Made by a program: the position numbers and the translations under genes. A stretch of DNA of 64,000 nucleotides, taken from NCBI GenBank assembly GCA_029891385.1, contig CM057233.1:11039460-11103459 (forward strand). The letters run 5' to 3'. This document shows, in pieces, positions 1-11,286 of this stretch. Below the pieces are notes generated by a model. It made no database searches, was not told the origin of the DNA, and saw nothing but the letters and a program-made list of their open reading frames with translations. Position 1 is the first letter of the stretch. Each line of letters opens with the position of its first letter. The DNA comes from Erythroxylum novogranatense (Eukaryota; Streptophyta; Magnoliopsida; Malpighiales; Erythroxylaceae).

Positions 1-557
1 GCTCTAGTCTTCCTCATCTTCTTTCTCCTTGAACTTTCTTCCAAATCTCACAAAATCTCTAGAAATTACAAACCTAAGCAAAGCTCTTTCTTTTCTCCTT
101 TCTCCTCTCATTTACGACATCTCCTCTCTTCTCCTCCTTGTAATTTCGCTCCTCTCTTTGCCTACACCAAAAATCACTTAACTCTCTCCTTTATACTCCT
201 CTCTTATTTCCTAAGCCCATCACTTAAGCCCATCTATCTCCTTCTTCCTTTCTTTCATCCTACAACTTCCTCCTTAACAAACTCAAGCCCAATAACTTAA
301 GCCTCTAAATTTTCTTTAAGCCCATCTCATTTAATTCACCTAACTAACTTGTTTCATTTGGACCCAAAGCCCAATTAACACATAAATCTCACCTAACTCA
401 TTTAAGTCCAACTAACATATCTAACTTCATTAATTCTTCAACTAACTTATTAATGCTATCATATATTAATTAATGTCACCTTAATTAATGCTAACATAAT
501 TTACTTGATTTGCCTAATCATGCTTAATTAAATAAAAAAAAATTTTTGGGGCTAACA
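1..557 (-). mobile_element. LTR fragment of a minus-strand LTR retrotransposon, cut by the window edge
   Basis: Read on the minus strand the fragment starts TGTTAGCCCC at 557, and the plus-strand sequence changes abruptly there into LARD internal sequence. That makes 557 an LTR boundary inserted in LARD-1. The stretch is AT- and pyrimidine-rich on the plus strand and has no credible ORF. A TATA-like motif on the minus strand (around 188-198) followed by a CT/GA-rich leader fits an LTR promoter. The family is not recognised and the rest of the element lies outside the window. A solo LTR is equally possible. The adjacent five bases CCAAG (558-562) would be one copy of the target duplication. 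Confidence 0.5.
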
Positions 558-989
558 CCAAGGGAATGTAAATCGTCCCTGACGTGATTAAGGGAGGTAC
601 CAAAGAAATAGAGACGTATTCAATAGAACATAAATTGGACTATAGGCATCGTGGGAAAGAGGTATTAGCGGAATAAATGCGATAAGTGAATAGGTTCAAA
701 ATACCGAATCGAAGTTATATATATCGGAACCAAAGGAGGTGACTATTCTAGAAATGGCAAGTGAGATAGCTAAGAAAATGAGATCGCCAACTGATAGTTT
801 TGTCAAATCCATTTACAGATGAAAGTTAGCCATAAGAATCGAACCACTGACCGAGAGTGGTTATCGTGATCACCCAAAAGTGAATCATTAAGGAAAAGTG
901 TATAGGATATATAGACTCATATGATTATCAAGTTATAGTGAACTGTTGACCGAGAATTTCGAGGACTAAATTTTATAAGGAGGGAGAAT
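558..989 (+). mobile_element. LARD-1: 3' end of the non-coding internal region
   Basis: This stretch aligns by eye with the end of the LARD-2 internal region (about 19,940-20,379), sharing segments such as TATTCTAGAAATGGCAAGTG and GAGGACTAAATTTTATAAGG. It carries no ORF. It ends in a polypurine tract directly before the LTR. The left end is truncated at 557 by another LTR. The wording just before the LTR (GAGGACTAAATTTTATAAGG) resembles the pol end of Tekay/Del-type chromoviruses, so it may be decayed pol sequence kept for its cis function. Confidence 0.75.
977..989 (+). other. Polypurine tract of LARD-1
   Basis: AAGGAGGGAGAAT lies immediately before the TGTAACATCCC start of the LTR, the expected position for the plus-strand primer. 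The identical tract stands before the 3' LTR of LARD-2. Confidence 0.75.
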
Positions 990-3444
990 TGTAACATCCC
1001 ACCTCTCTGGAAGGGTAAAATAGTAAAATTGGCATAGGATGAGATTGATAAGGAATAATCATTATCGTTCATGATAATAGGATTGATACACAAGATCAAT
1101 CGGTACATGGAATTACGGTAAATGCATTCATGACATTCCTGAATTGGGCCTAACGGTATTTTATTGTGATTAACGTGGTTATGGGATTTGAAAATTGTTC
1201 GAAAGCGCTTATTAAGCGCTTTACATTTTTGGGAATTATAGAATTTTTCTGAATTTTCCGGAGAAAATCCTGACCGCAAAATCGCCAGAATCGCCTAAAC
1301 TTGTTTTGGGGTAGAAAAGGTGATTTTGTGATTGAAAATTATTTGGAGTGCAATGTTACTGTTTTATAATTTTAGGAATTTCATAAATTTCTAAAAATAA
1401 TTCGGGAAATTTCTGACTAGATAAATCGCCAATCAGCGTAACCTATTGCTTTTGGTAGCAAAAATCGCTACCCATCGGCACTGCATTATTGGGTATTTTA
1501 TTTTGGGACTGAAAGTAGGCCATTGGAGTGAAATGGAGTAACATTTTGACTGGATTAAATAAATATACTTTGAATTTTCTTATAATAATAAACCAATCAC
1601 AAGTTGCCATTGAAAAGGCAACATTAAATGCATCTCTTCATCCTTTCGGACGTGTGTGTTTAAAGAAGGAAATGAATTGTTTTTAAAAGGCTTTTGGTTA
1701 AGGGTTCATCCGAATCATCCACAAACTCAAACTCTCTTGATATAGACCACCGAAAATTTTGCTCTCTTCTCTCAACTTTCTCCACAACTGTAAACTACCA
1801 TCTCCTGTGTCTCATCAAAATTAGATGATGAGTTTTGAGTATACTTGAGAAGGAAAGGGAGGTTTGTAGTGTGGTGAAGAAGTATGAGTTGGAGTTGGAA
1901 GCTTTTAGTAGGTAAGGTTTTAAGTTTGTTTCAAATGATGTTTTGATTATGTAGTTCATAAATCATGATTAGTGGGTGCATTTAAAGGGGGTTATTGTTC
2001 ATTTATTTTGAGTGATGATGGTTAAATGTTATGAAAAAGATAGTTTGAATTGTTGAGTTATGATTTGAGGAAGCTACCTTGAAAGATGTGTTGTTAACTT
2101 GAGTTTGAAGTGAATATAGATAATTATTTGAGTCTTTGAATGGAGGAATTTAATGCTGTAAATTTTTCAGTATTAACCCTAGTATATGTATGACTGGAGT
2201 GATATTTAATTTGTATTTATTTTGATGTCTAGTGATGTGAAAAAGGCATTGGAAGTGGTTGAACTAAGGTTAACCTGAAATCTGGAAAGTTGGAATTATA
2301 ATTGATGTTACTGTTTTATTCATAATTTAATGTGTAGAAATGAAAATGAGGTAAGGTTAGTGGTCACTGAAACTTTGGACTGTTGGCTCCAATTTAGTGT
2401 GAAATAGGTGTTGTTGAATTTCAATGATAGAAGGGTGAATTTTTGAATGGGAAAGTTCCTGTTCCATTGCCTGTGAACAGTAACCGCAACCATGACATCT
2501 GAGTTTTGTTGATTTTTATGAATTAATTGAAAGGGAATTAGGGAGAATGGTCTTCATGGAAGTTGTAGCATATTTGATTATCTTTCCATTGCTACCGATC
2601 TTGCTATTTTTAGAATTGTATACTGGGAGATATGAATTGATTACTAATGACTGGTTTTGAGCATTTTGGATGAAACCTAGCTTAAGTGTGATTTTGTGAG
2701 TTTACTGATTGGAGGCAATTTTAACATTTTATGTGGACTGAATTGGTGTGAGTGAGCTTCTGAAAAGTTGTAGAGGAAAAGATTATCTTGAAAATGACAT
2801 ATGGTTTGTAATTTTTAGAAGTCAGAATTGGGAGTTATGATTTTTCAAAAGTGAACCCTACATTAGGTTATGAGTGGCTGAGCATAACAGAAACTTCCTT
2901 AACAGTTTTGAAATTGTTAGAGATTGAATTGGATGTTGAGTGCTTCATGAAAATTGAAGTTTGAGATGTTATCTTTTCAGGGATATAAAGTTCTGAATTT
3001 ACTGACTTGTATATAGGGAGTTATGCTTGTTGTAAGGTTACTGCCCATATTAAAGGATTTCAGGGACAGTGACATTGAATGAATTAATTGACTGGCTTCG
3101 AAATAGAATTTGATTTTGGATTGTTTATGAAAGTTGTAGAGGACATTGTGAACTTATTTACCATATTTTTGTGGTAATTTATTACTAAGGAATCAGTGAG
3201 TTATGAAATTGAAAATGTACTGCCCTGTGTTGAGGGAAATTGTGAAGGCAGAATGTTTGATGGCTTATTTGATACCCTTAGGGTTGGAATTGATTTTTAT
3301 GGTCTTCTTGAGAATTGTAGAGCTTTTCATAAGCTTTCCAATGAGGTATAGTGGGTATTTTTCTGATTTGTGTGCTAAAAGTTAGAGTAGTTGGAAATTA
3401 GGAATTGAAATCTGGAAAAAAAAAAAGAAAAGGACAAGGCAGGG

Positions 3445-3680
3445 GAACTCGCCGTCTCGCGAGGGCGACTTCTCGCCTCGCGAGGGCGAGATAATTGGCC
3501 TGGTCGCGAGGGCGACGGCTTGCCCTCGCGACGAAGCAGGATGATTTCAGTCTCGCGAGGGCGACGCTATATCGCGAGGGCGAGATTTAAAGAGGCTGGT
3601 CATGAGGGCGACGCCGCCTCGCGACGCAAGAGTAGTGAAATCGCCACGAGGGCGGCGCCTCGCCTCATGAGGCAGGCTTC
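3445..3680. repeat. CG-rich block of GCGAGGGCGA repeats in the LARD-1 LTR
   Basis: About 235 bp packed with TCGCGAGGGCGA-type units, many containing the palindrome TCGCGA, in both orientations (CGCCCTCGCGA and GCGAGGGCG). It sits in an otherwise AT-rich LTR after an A-run and is followed directly by a (TA)n run. LARD-2 has the same block in shorter form in both LTRs, so it belongs to the family. No known protein motif is encoded. A regulatory or methylation-target role is inference only. Confidence 0.8.

Positions 3681-3682
<2 letters not shown>

Positions 3683-3713
<31 letters not shown>
3683..3713. repeat. (TA)n microsatellite
   Basis: About 31 bp of alternating TA directly after the CG-rich block. 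Shorter TA runs occupy the same place in the LARD-2 LTRs (around 15,347-15,362 and 22,969-22,982), so length varies between copies. Confidence 0.9.
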
Positions 3714-3718
<5 letters not shown>

Positions 3719-4295
3719 TTTGATTTTATTTGGTATAAATTGATCCGATTGTTCTTTTGTCAATTTCTTTCCGTCCGACGTCCGATTGACCTCGATTCCT
3801 GAGGCATCGGATTCGTTGAATATTTAATTTCATATTATGAGAAAACGGGAATTTTAGACGGAATTTGACGAGCCCCTATCGACGGAACTTGTAAACACTG
3901 CTTTATTTAATTGGGGACCTATAGAGGTCCAAATTAAGCACCGTCCGCGCTTATGAATTTCTAATTTTCATAGAATTTTATTATGGGAAAATATTGAATT
4001 AGGACCGGAATTCATGAACATGCATATCTCATCAACATGAGCACAAATTTCATATTTAGTGACTCGTATTTTTCTCGATTCATATAGAGGCTCAATTGAG
4101 CGCCGATTGACCGACGTCACGGAGACTTCCTGCATTAGCTCGGAAGCAATAGTGAGTAACCTAGTTAGTTTCTCAAATTTCTGGTTGCTTACATGCTCAA
4201 CGTGAATTACGTGCAAAAGTGAATTGAATGATTACCGTCAATATCGCATGTAATGTATGGGATTGTATTGTATGATTTTATCGACATCGATAGAT

Positions 4296-4380
4296 CGGGC
4301 TTTATAGCCACCGATCAACATCGTTATATCGGGCTTTATAGCCATATCATTGATTCATCGATACACCGGGCTTTATAGCC
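4296..4380 (+). repeat. Three copies of CGGGCTTTATAGCC in LARD-1 LTR
   Basis: The 14-mer CGGGCTTTATAGCC starts at 4,296, 4,330 and 4,367, spaced 34 and 37 bp, each preceded by a CATCG(A/T)TA-like stretch. The equivalent place in LARD-2 LTRs has a different sequence, so the array is specific to the LARD-1 variant. Confidence 0.8.
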
Positions 4381-5216
4381 AAACACCGTATATTTATCGA
4401 TACTATACCGCATGCATAATTGCATGATCGATAATGGACGTGCCCAAGTTGCTATTTTACCGATAAGAGCTTCGAGCTCTCATATCGCATCGACCGCCAC
4501 GAGCCCGGGGAGAAATCTCGACGCGTCCCCATCAACACCGACCGAGCACTTGGGCACAACATCAATAATCGAAAGAGTCACATATGCATTGCATTCGCAT
4601 AAATGACCGTTTTGTGATAAGTACCGCTCGTGATGGTACGTGTTATCGTGAATGGTTTATCGTTATCGATATGGTTATTGATGCCTTATTGGTAATTGAT
4701 GATTATCAGATTGCATCAGACGCCACGGGCGTAATGCATGATTTGAGTGAACCATCGATGATGGTTTTCACCGAGTTCGCAAAACTCACCCAAAATTTGT
4801 ATTTATTTTTCAGTCTCAAGAATACCCAGCTTGACACGGAGTATATCTATCGTAGACGAGTAAAGGTTAGAGGTCGGGATCAGATTCAGGTTCGCATTAG
4901 TGTTTTAGTAAATTGTATTCCGCAATCATCAGATAACAAGGCATTGTATTTTTACCGAGCCATTGTGGTAGTAATATTTTACCGCATCGATCGATTGTAA
5001 TTAATATCAATGACCGTAATAATCAAACCGTGTATATTGAACACGGATTTTATTTACTTATCGTGGTTCGCCAGAACGTGGAGTTAATGGCTATAAGAAG
5101 AAAAGAAAAAATGTATATCGTATTTTAAATCGATCGATGTAGACGTCACTCGTGGACGCGAACTCGGATATCACCAACGATATCGGGTTCGGGTCTTACG
5201 GGTGTGGGGTGTTACA

Positions 5217-5659
5217 TAACCAAACCCATATAACACATATTCATGCTTGAAAAATCCTAATGCCTGAAGGCACATTTTCGAAAATTCAACTTTTTATATA
5301 ATGTCGTATTCAACACATTTACATTTACAAACTTGCATACATGCATATAACAATACAAACATATTCTCAAACTATCAATCAAGCTCATAAATAATCACAA
5401 TTCACATATTGAAAACTCAAACAATCAAACATAAGAATTCAACAATCATACTCATTTCATCAAATCCTTCAAATACTTTGAAAGTAGTTAATCGAATCAT
5501 CTTGTTTAAAAGTCCGAAACAATTCTGGTTGCATTCGGAAAACAATAAATCCAATAGTTCATAAATCATCCCAAAAGTCAATTGATTCAAATCATTTGAA
5601 AACAATAGCATATAAAACCAACATTTACAATTAGCTTATAATTTGAAAAATAAACACAT
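5217..5659 (-). mobile_element. Left piece of the minus-strand gypsy element (probable LTR)
   Basis: A 443-bp AT-rich stretch without genes lies between the LARD-1 end and the copia-1 5' LTR. Its right end carries CACAT (5,655-5,659), and the same CACAT follows the copia-1 3' LTR at 37,067. The sequence therefore continues at 37,072, and the two pieces were joined before copia-1 inserted. Assignment to the gypsy LTR rests on that continuity and on the minus-strand TATA box and pol relic further right. It is not a direct LTR-to-LTR match. Confidence 0.5.
5655..5659. repeat. Target site duplication of copia-1, left copy
   Basis: CACAT directly before TGTTGG matches CACAT directly after CCAACA at 37,067-37,071. 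Confidence 0.9.
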
Positions 5660-7753
5660 TGTTGGAGTTATGTAAATATAGTGCCCTGGAAAGCAAGTGT
5701 ATTTACATGTAACTTTATCTTCTTCGCCATAGCTTTGTAATGAAAATATTTATTATTAATAAAACAAAAGAGTTTGGTTTTATCTGTATGAGCATTATAT
5801 ATCTGGTCATAAGGTACCAAGATTCATTTGTAAGTAATATACATATATATAGAGATGTATGGGAAACATGTATATTATTAGAATCAATTAATTGATTCAC
5901 AGTTGAATAATCAAGTTGGTCGCTTGATTATGGTTTAGATCAGAAGTGTTGCGATTTATCTCCATATAAGTAAATGAGTTTACTTAAAGGGAATGATGAG
6001 TTTCATATCATGATAGTAGTAGACTATCGATAATGGCACTTTTAAATGAATTGAATCAAGTATGTTTTCAAGAATAAAGTGGGCCGTTATTTTAATCTTA
6101 AACATACAACTTAAGCATTCGCTATTATGAACCACAATCTGATGAGTGGTGAACTCATATGTGTTTCATTATAATTTTGATATGATTGGAATGGATTTTA
6201 CAGGTATTAATCTAGTGTCTGCATGTTGGAATTATTAATTGAAACATGTATCGTGGAACATTCACTCAAATAAAGAGTTTATAGTGTTATCATCTCTTCT
6301 AGATGTTTTAAGGAGATTTGGTGATTAAGCTGGCGCCAGAGTTTGATGGACTAGCTACCCATCAAGTCTTAACACTAAGATGAGATCTTATGTGTTAATC
6401 ACCATATAAAGTAAAATGAGAGATCTAGAAGGAAAACCAACATAAGGGCAAAACGGTAATTTTACCCTTTGTTGTGCGGATGGCTATAATAAGGTTCTAA
6501 ATAGGGTTTGCAATTGGAAATATTCTCATAATATTTAATAATTCCAGAGTTCAACTAATTGTCTTTAGTGGAATGACATTTAGTTAATAAGCTAGAATTA
6601 ATTCCAATAAGATCAATTATTTCGGCTTATTGAGCTTGAATTATCAAAGTCCAATAAGATTCCCCACTTGGCTTTAAGGAAGGTTATCAAGCTAAGTAAG
6701 AAGTAGTTTGGAGGCTTTAAAAGTCCATAATTGAATGATGGGATTATACTAATTAATGGTTAATTGGAAGCCCATATGTTCATTTAGAAATGGGCTTGTT
6801 TTGGTTTAATGTAATTGATTAGATTAATTATATTAAAACAATTTTTTTTAAAATGGAGATGAAGCAATTTTGAAATTGTGTTAGGTTAGATGTGTAACCA
6901 CACATTTGACATTAAAATACTAAATAAAGATGGTCTTTATTATGGTTCATCATTATTAAATGGAGTTATGAACTTACCATTAAATGGTTTAATGGTTGGC
7001 TTTTAATGTTGGCATGTAACCTATTTGCATTCATTAGATTAAAGATGAAAGATGTGCATTAGATGGACCATCTTCCTTCTTTCTTTTTTCCAAAACCGAA
7101 ATGGGTATTCAATTATAGGTTATGGTCTTTTCAAATAGCCATTTTAAAGATAAATGAAGTAAGTCTCATTTATTGGCTATTTGATGAGTGATTAATGTAA
7201 GAAGTGATGCATTGGATGCCTCTCACTTTTTCCATTCATGCATATTTCGAAATTGAGATGTAAGAAAGGGTTCTTGCATGGCTTTTAGACATTCTCTCCT
7301 TTCATGCAAGGTAGAACCGAAATTCCTAAGTGAAAGAATTGAAAGAGTTTCAATTTTGGTTCTTCTTCTTCTAAGAAAATCTCCTCCAAATATTTCTTCT
7401 CCTTTCCCACCAAAGGATTTTGTTAACCTAGTTGTCCTTGAAGAACAAGTGGTAAATCTAATTGGTTGAGGATACTACAATAAGGAAGAAGATAGATTGC
7501 TAAAGGAAAAGACTCAAAGGCAAAGGATTTGGATATAAGAAGGAGAGGATAGCGTAGCGAGGATTTAAAGCTGTGGCAAAGGAGTCGGTAATTCCTTTTA
7601 TCTTGTTCTTGGTTTCATTATCCTTATACCATATCATTTATGGATTAGCATGTTGATTTGGATATATTGCTTCCGCTGCAAGATGATTTCTTAAAAAGTT
7701 TTGAAATCTATCGTTTCTCCATACTAAGCATGCTTTCTTTTTCCGATCCAACA
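5660..7753 (+). repeat. copia-1 5' LTR
   Basis: It begins TGTTGGAGTTATG and ends TTCCGATCCAACA, and aligns end to end with 34,963-37,066. Differences from the 3' LTR are small substitutions and short complex changes, for example around 5,684, 6,212 and 7,553-7,582. No credible gene lies inside; the 63-residue ORF at 7,278 is a chance frame. Confidence 0.93.
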
Positions 7754-7770
7754 ATTGATATCAGAGCCAA
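7754..7770 (+). other. copia-1 primer-binding site (initiator-Met tRNA type)
   Basis: ATTGATATCAGAGCCAA follows the LTR directly. It matches the usual plant copia primer site TTGGTATCAGAGC, complementary to the 3' end of initiator-Met tRNA, with one change (GG to GA). Confidence 0.85.
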
Positions 7771-9259
7771 TTTTTCATGCATGATTTCGGTTCCTATATG
7801 GTGGATGCATGGGTTGGTAATCTTTTTATGTATACTGCATATTTTTATGTGATAGAAATATATATGGTGTAAGTTGCTCTTTGGTTGTCCATAGAAGTTA
7901 AATTTTATCTTGAAGATTTCTTCATTTGGTCAGTAATAAGGAGGGTGGTCTATCATCACCATGTTTCCTCCTTGGTTTCTTTTTTCTATTTTATTTGATT
8001 TTGTAATGTACAAATTGATGTAATGATGAAGAAGGAGCAGCCATGGATTGAAGAAATGGAAAGGTAAAATTTTGGTGTATCCTTTGTGTTTTGACATAAG
8101 TTTTGTGAAAACTAAGTTGCTGGAATTTTGTTTCAATGAATCATATTTCAGTTATGATTGGAAAACAAGTGCTGGTTTTTGTTTCAAAGAATCCAATTTC
8201 GGTTTTGCTAAAATACTAAGTGTTGTGTTTAATTTTCATGAAATGAGTTTCGTTTTAATAAAACAAGTGCTGAAATTTTTGTCAAAACAAAGATTTGGTT
8301 TTCTAAAATCTAGTGCTGGAATTTTTTTCAAATGACAAAATTTTAATTTCATAAATGCCATTACATTTTGTTTACCGAATGGGCCGGATCATGTTAATAA
8401 GAGTTCAAGCGGAAGATCCAAGATGAAGAAGCATATTTTGGGCCTAAAAGGCTTGTAATTATTTTATGTTTCTAGGATGGACAATCAAAAGTGGCTTTAT
8501 TAGTTCATGGATGAATGGAGAAATGAATGCTTGTAATATGTGATATTATGTGATTGCATGTCATTTAGAAAATTGCCAACCCTAGGCCTTGCCATGCATT
8601 CATTATGTATGAGATATATAATGAAACAATATAGATGGATAATAAATTGCATCTAGACAAGATGGTATTTAAAACTTAAAGCCCAAAAGATTGAGTGGGA
8701 GAGGATGCTCCATGAGAGTCCACGGTCTCCAAATGGTGGCCCGCTTGCATGTGGTGAAGTGTTACTCCCCATCGGAGGGCATGGATCCTAGATCTTGCAT
8801 GATTTGGGTCTCCTTAAGGATAAGTCCACTTAATGATAGCAAATGTGACCTCCCACCGAGGCATGATTTGTAGGTATCTTTAGTGAATGAATCAAATGGT
8901 TATACACTCAACATTTTTATCAATAAACCGCCCACCGTAGCTCTGTTGGTAAAAGTATGGACCAAATTAAGACTCTTCTTAAAAATCGAGCATGAGATGC
9001 TTGGTAGTTTTTGAGTGGGAGGGTCCCAGCTTTTCTTTTAATAGATAAGATGGCCCACCGTCACTTATTCTCGTTATAGATAAGAAAAATAACCGTCAGA
9101 TAATGTTTTAATTTTTAAGTTTTGTTAAATCTATCATCATGCATACATGCATCATGATTTTATACAAAGTTTCATAAATTGTTGACTAGTATGCTCATGT
9201 TTTAATAATTTATATTTTCGCACATAATCAACCACAAAATGAATCCACTCACCCCGCTT
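7771..9259 (+). other. copia-1 untranslated leader
   Basis: About 1.5 kb between primer site and gag relic with no supported gene. It contains a degenerate ~50-bp tandem repeat (8,109-8,333). The remainder, including the CCCACCGT-containing stretches near 8,928 and 9,054, shows no motif I can name. Confidence 0.7.
8109..8333 (+). repeat. Degenerate ~50-bp tandem repeat in the copia-1 leader
   Basis: About five diverged units, each built like AAGTGCTGG-(T-rich)-TTTCAAnGAAT-TTTCGGTTT-AAAA, recur every 46-55 bp. The 95-residue frame across it is a by-product, rich in Phe and Lys because of the base composition. Confidence 0.6.
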
Positions 9260-10020
9260 CTCGACTAATAACAAATTGGAAAATGGAGACAAGTTTAATG
9301 AATGGAGACGTAACCTTGACATTGTTCTTCAATATGAACGATTTCATGGGTGTTAATCAAAATGAGCCTACACCTCTAAGTGGAGATGCAACTCCGAGCA
9401 AGTCCAACAACATGCGTTGCTAAGGTATCGTCGACAAGACTACTAAGTGTTATATTCGCTTCACAACGCATGTTGCAAAAGAAAATTGCTTGTATGAAAA
9501 CTGCTAGTAATGGTCCATCACCTACATGAGATGTTTGGTGTGAGGACTAGTCTGCAAGAGTGAAAGCTATCCAAACCTTTCATAATCTCGCATGTAAACC
9601 TAGTGAACTAAGACGGATTATATGATGAAGGTAATCTCTGCGGTCATCGAGGTGAGATGCTTGGGGCGGATATGGATGCGACACGCAGATGATTATGATC
9701 ATTAATAGCTTAAACTCTTCTTTTCAGCAGTTTAAGTTGGACTACGAGCTCAACAAAGAAGGATTACACCTCGAGTGAGTTGATGAATACCTCCGAGCAC
9801 GGAGGAAATATTGAATATTAAGGCTCATGGGCCGAGTTAATGTAGCTTCTTCTTCTAAGCCCAAGGGTAAAGGCAAGGAAAAGAAGAAGGGTCCAATGAA
9901 AAGAAGGCCCAAATAGGGTCAAGGCCAAACCCATGAAAAAGAAGGCCAAAGAGAACATCAAAGAAAAGTGTTTCCACTGTGATGAGATGGGCCATCGGAA
10001 AAGAAACCGCCCTACTACCT
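9260..10020 (+). pseudogene. copia-1 gag relic with damaged zinc knuckle
   Basis: Gag packages the element RNA into virus-like particles. The relic is readable only in pieces across frames: near 9,271 a frame reads NKLENGDKFNEWRRNLDIVL, typical of the copia gag N-terminal region, and near 9,830-9,960 a Lys-rich stretch precedes the nucleocapsid knuckle. The knuckle at 9,969-10,010 reads CFHCDEMGHRKRNR, so the last Cys of CX2CX4HX4C is Arg (codon CGC). Many stops and frameshifts rule out a functional product. Confidence 0.75.
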
Positions 10021-10079
10021 AGAGTCCCTCAAAAGCAAACAAGGTATGGGCTTCCTAAGTTTGTTAGAACTAGAAATGT

Positions 10080-11281
10080 GGCAGATTTATCTACTTGGAT
10101 ATTAGATTCAGGAGCCACTAACCATGTTTGTAATTTTTGCAGGGTTCCAAAGAAGGAAAAGACTTCCTAAAGGCCGCTTTCAAGTTAAGATAGCAGATGG
10201 TTCCTATGTTTCAAAGTAATCGGTGGGAGAAGTTATCTTGGACTTTCCTAGTGGTCATAGGTTATATTTGGAAGATGTTTATTACATGCCAATGATTGTA
10301 AGGAACATGATTTACATTTTTGTCTAATAAAATCGCTATTCCTTATATTTTGAAAAGGTTGTTTCAATATATGAAAATAAGGATTTTATTTGTGAAGCGA
10401 TAATTAAACAGGATTGTTTTTATGTAACCTATGAAAGGCTCACTAAACACCATGTAATTGATAAAACCAAGACAATCCAATATCTCTAGCATTAATTCAA
10501 AGTATCTGTGGCATCTAAGGATGGGTCATATCAATCGTAAAAGACTTGACAAAGTTAGTAAAGGATGGGATCCTTATGGGCTGGATAGTGATCCATTACC
10601 CACTTGTGAATCTTGTATTAAAGGAAAATGACAAAAGCCTCATTTCCTTTTAAAGGAAACAGATTTGAATCCACATTGACATGGTACATATCGATGTGTG
10701 GGCCCATGAATGTACAAGCTAGAGGAGGTTATAAATATTTCATAACTTTTATAGATGATTACCAAGACATGGCTATTTGTATTTGATGCATAAAAGAGTG
10801 AATCTTTGAAAAGTTCAAAGAATTCAAAGTCAAGTCGAGAAGCAACTTGGCAAGCCATTAAAACAAACTTCGATCGATCGAGGTCGCGAGTATTTATCCG
10901 AGAGTTCCAAGAATATTTAATTGACAATGGAATTGTTTCCAATTTGTCCGCCTCGTACACCTCAACAGTAATGGTATAGAAGAGAGGAGAAATAGAACTC
11001 TATTGGAAATGGTAAGATCAATGATGTCCTATGCTAGCCTTCCAGATCGTTTCGGGATATGCCATACAACGGTAATATATCTTCTTAACTTTGCTCCATC
11101 CAAATCGGTGCATAAAACACCTGTGGAGTCAGGATCGCCGAGTGCCTTCATTGAGGCACTTGAGGACTGGGGCTGTCCAGCCCATGTTCTAAAGCCTGAA
11201 TCCACAAAGATGGAACCAAGGTCAAGTATGTTTGTTTGTAGGATATCCTACGGAACTCGAGGGTACTATTTTACAAATTCC
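10080..11281 (+). pseudogene. copia-1 protease and integrase relic (5' part of pol)
   Basis: The protease active-site region ILDSGATNHV is at 10,100-10,129 (catalytic Asp in DSG). The pre-integrase zinc region follows: WHLRMGHINRKRL around 10,510 and CESCIKGK around 10,600-10,623. The integrase core is decayed across 10,640-11,000, then a readable stretch (11,003-11,281) shows MVRSMMSYASLP and GTRGYYF, a region lying just C-terminal to the core. The frame is interrupted by the Athila-like insertion at 11,287 and resumes at 33,110 in the same protein region (KVFVSTNANFLEEEF). Multiple stops and frameshifts are present. Confidence 0.82.
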
Positions 11282-11286
11282 TCATG
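11282..11286. repeat. Target site duplication of the Athila-like element, left copy
   Basis: TCATG before TGATCGGGCG matches TCATG at 33,105-33,109 after the last LTR. Removing the insertion and one TCATG restores continuity of copia-1 pol. Confidence 0.85.

Larger units (their letters stand above)
990..5216 (+). mobile_element. LARD-1 3' LTR (about 4.2 kb)
   Basis: The LTR starts TGTAACATCCCACC right after the polypurine tract and ends GGGGTGTTACA. It aligns along most of its length with the two LTRs of LARD-2 (12,753-17,030 and 20,380-24,663), including the TACTGCCCTGTGTTGAGGG segment, the CG-rich block and the ATATCACCAACGATATCGGG terminal part. It is non-coding: the short ORFs in it are not conserved as reading frames between copies. 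It differs from LARD-2 by an extra stretch in the CG-rich block and by a different sequence between about 4,195 and 4,575. The following bases TAACC (5,217-5,221) would be one target-duplication copy; its partner is outside the window. Confidence 0.85.

Noticed and set aside
3445..3680. CpG island of a host gene
   Set aside because: The block is internal to an LTR, repeated in all three long copies, and no gene follows.
3520..3723. 67-residue Arg-rich ORF in the CG-rich block
   Set aside because: It is a translation of GCGAGGGCGA repeats ending in a TA run and is not kept in LARD-2.
4296..4380. CRISPR-like spaced repeats (CGGGCTTTATAGCC x3)
   Set aside because: Only three short copies in a plant LTR with similar, not unique, spacers and no associated genes.
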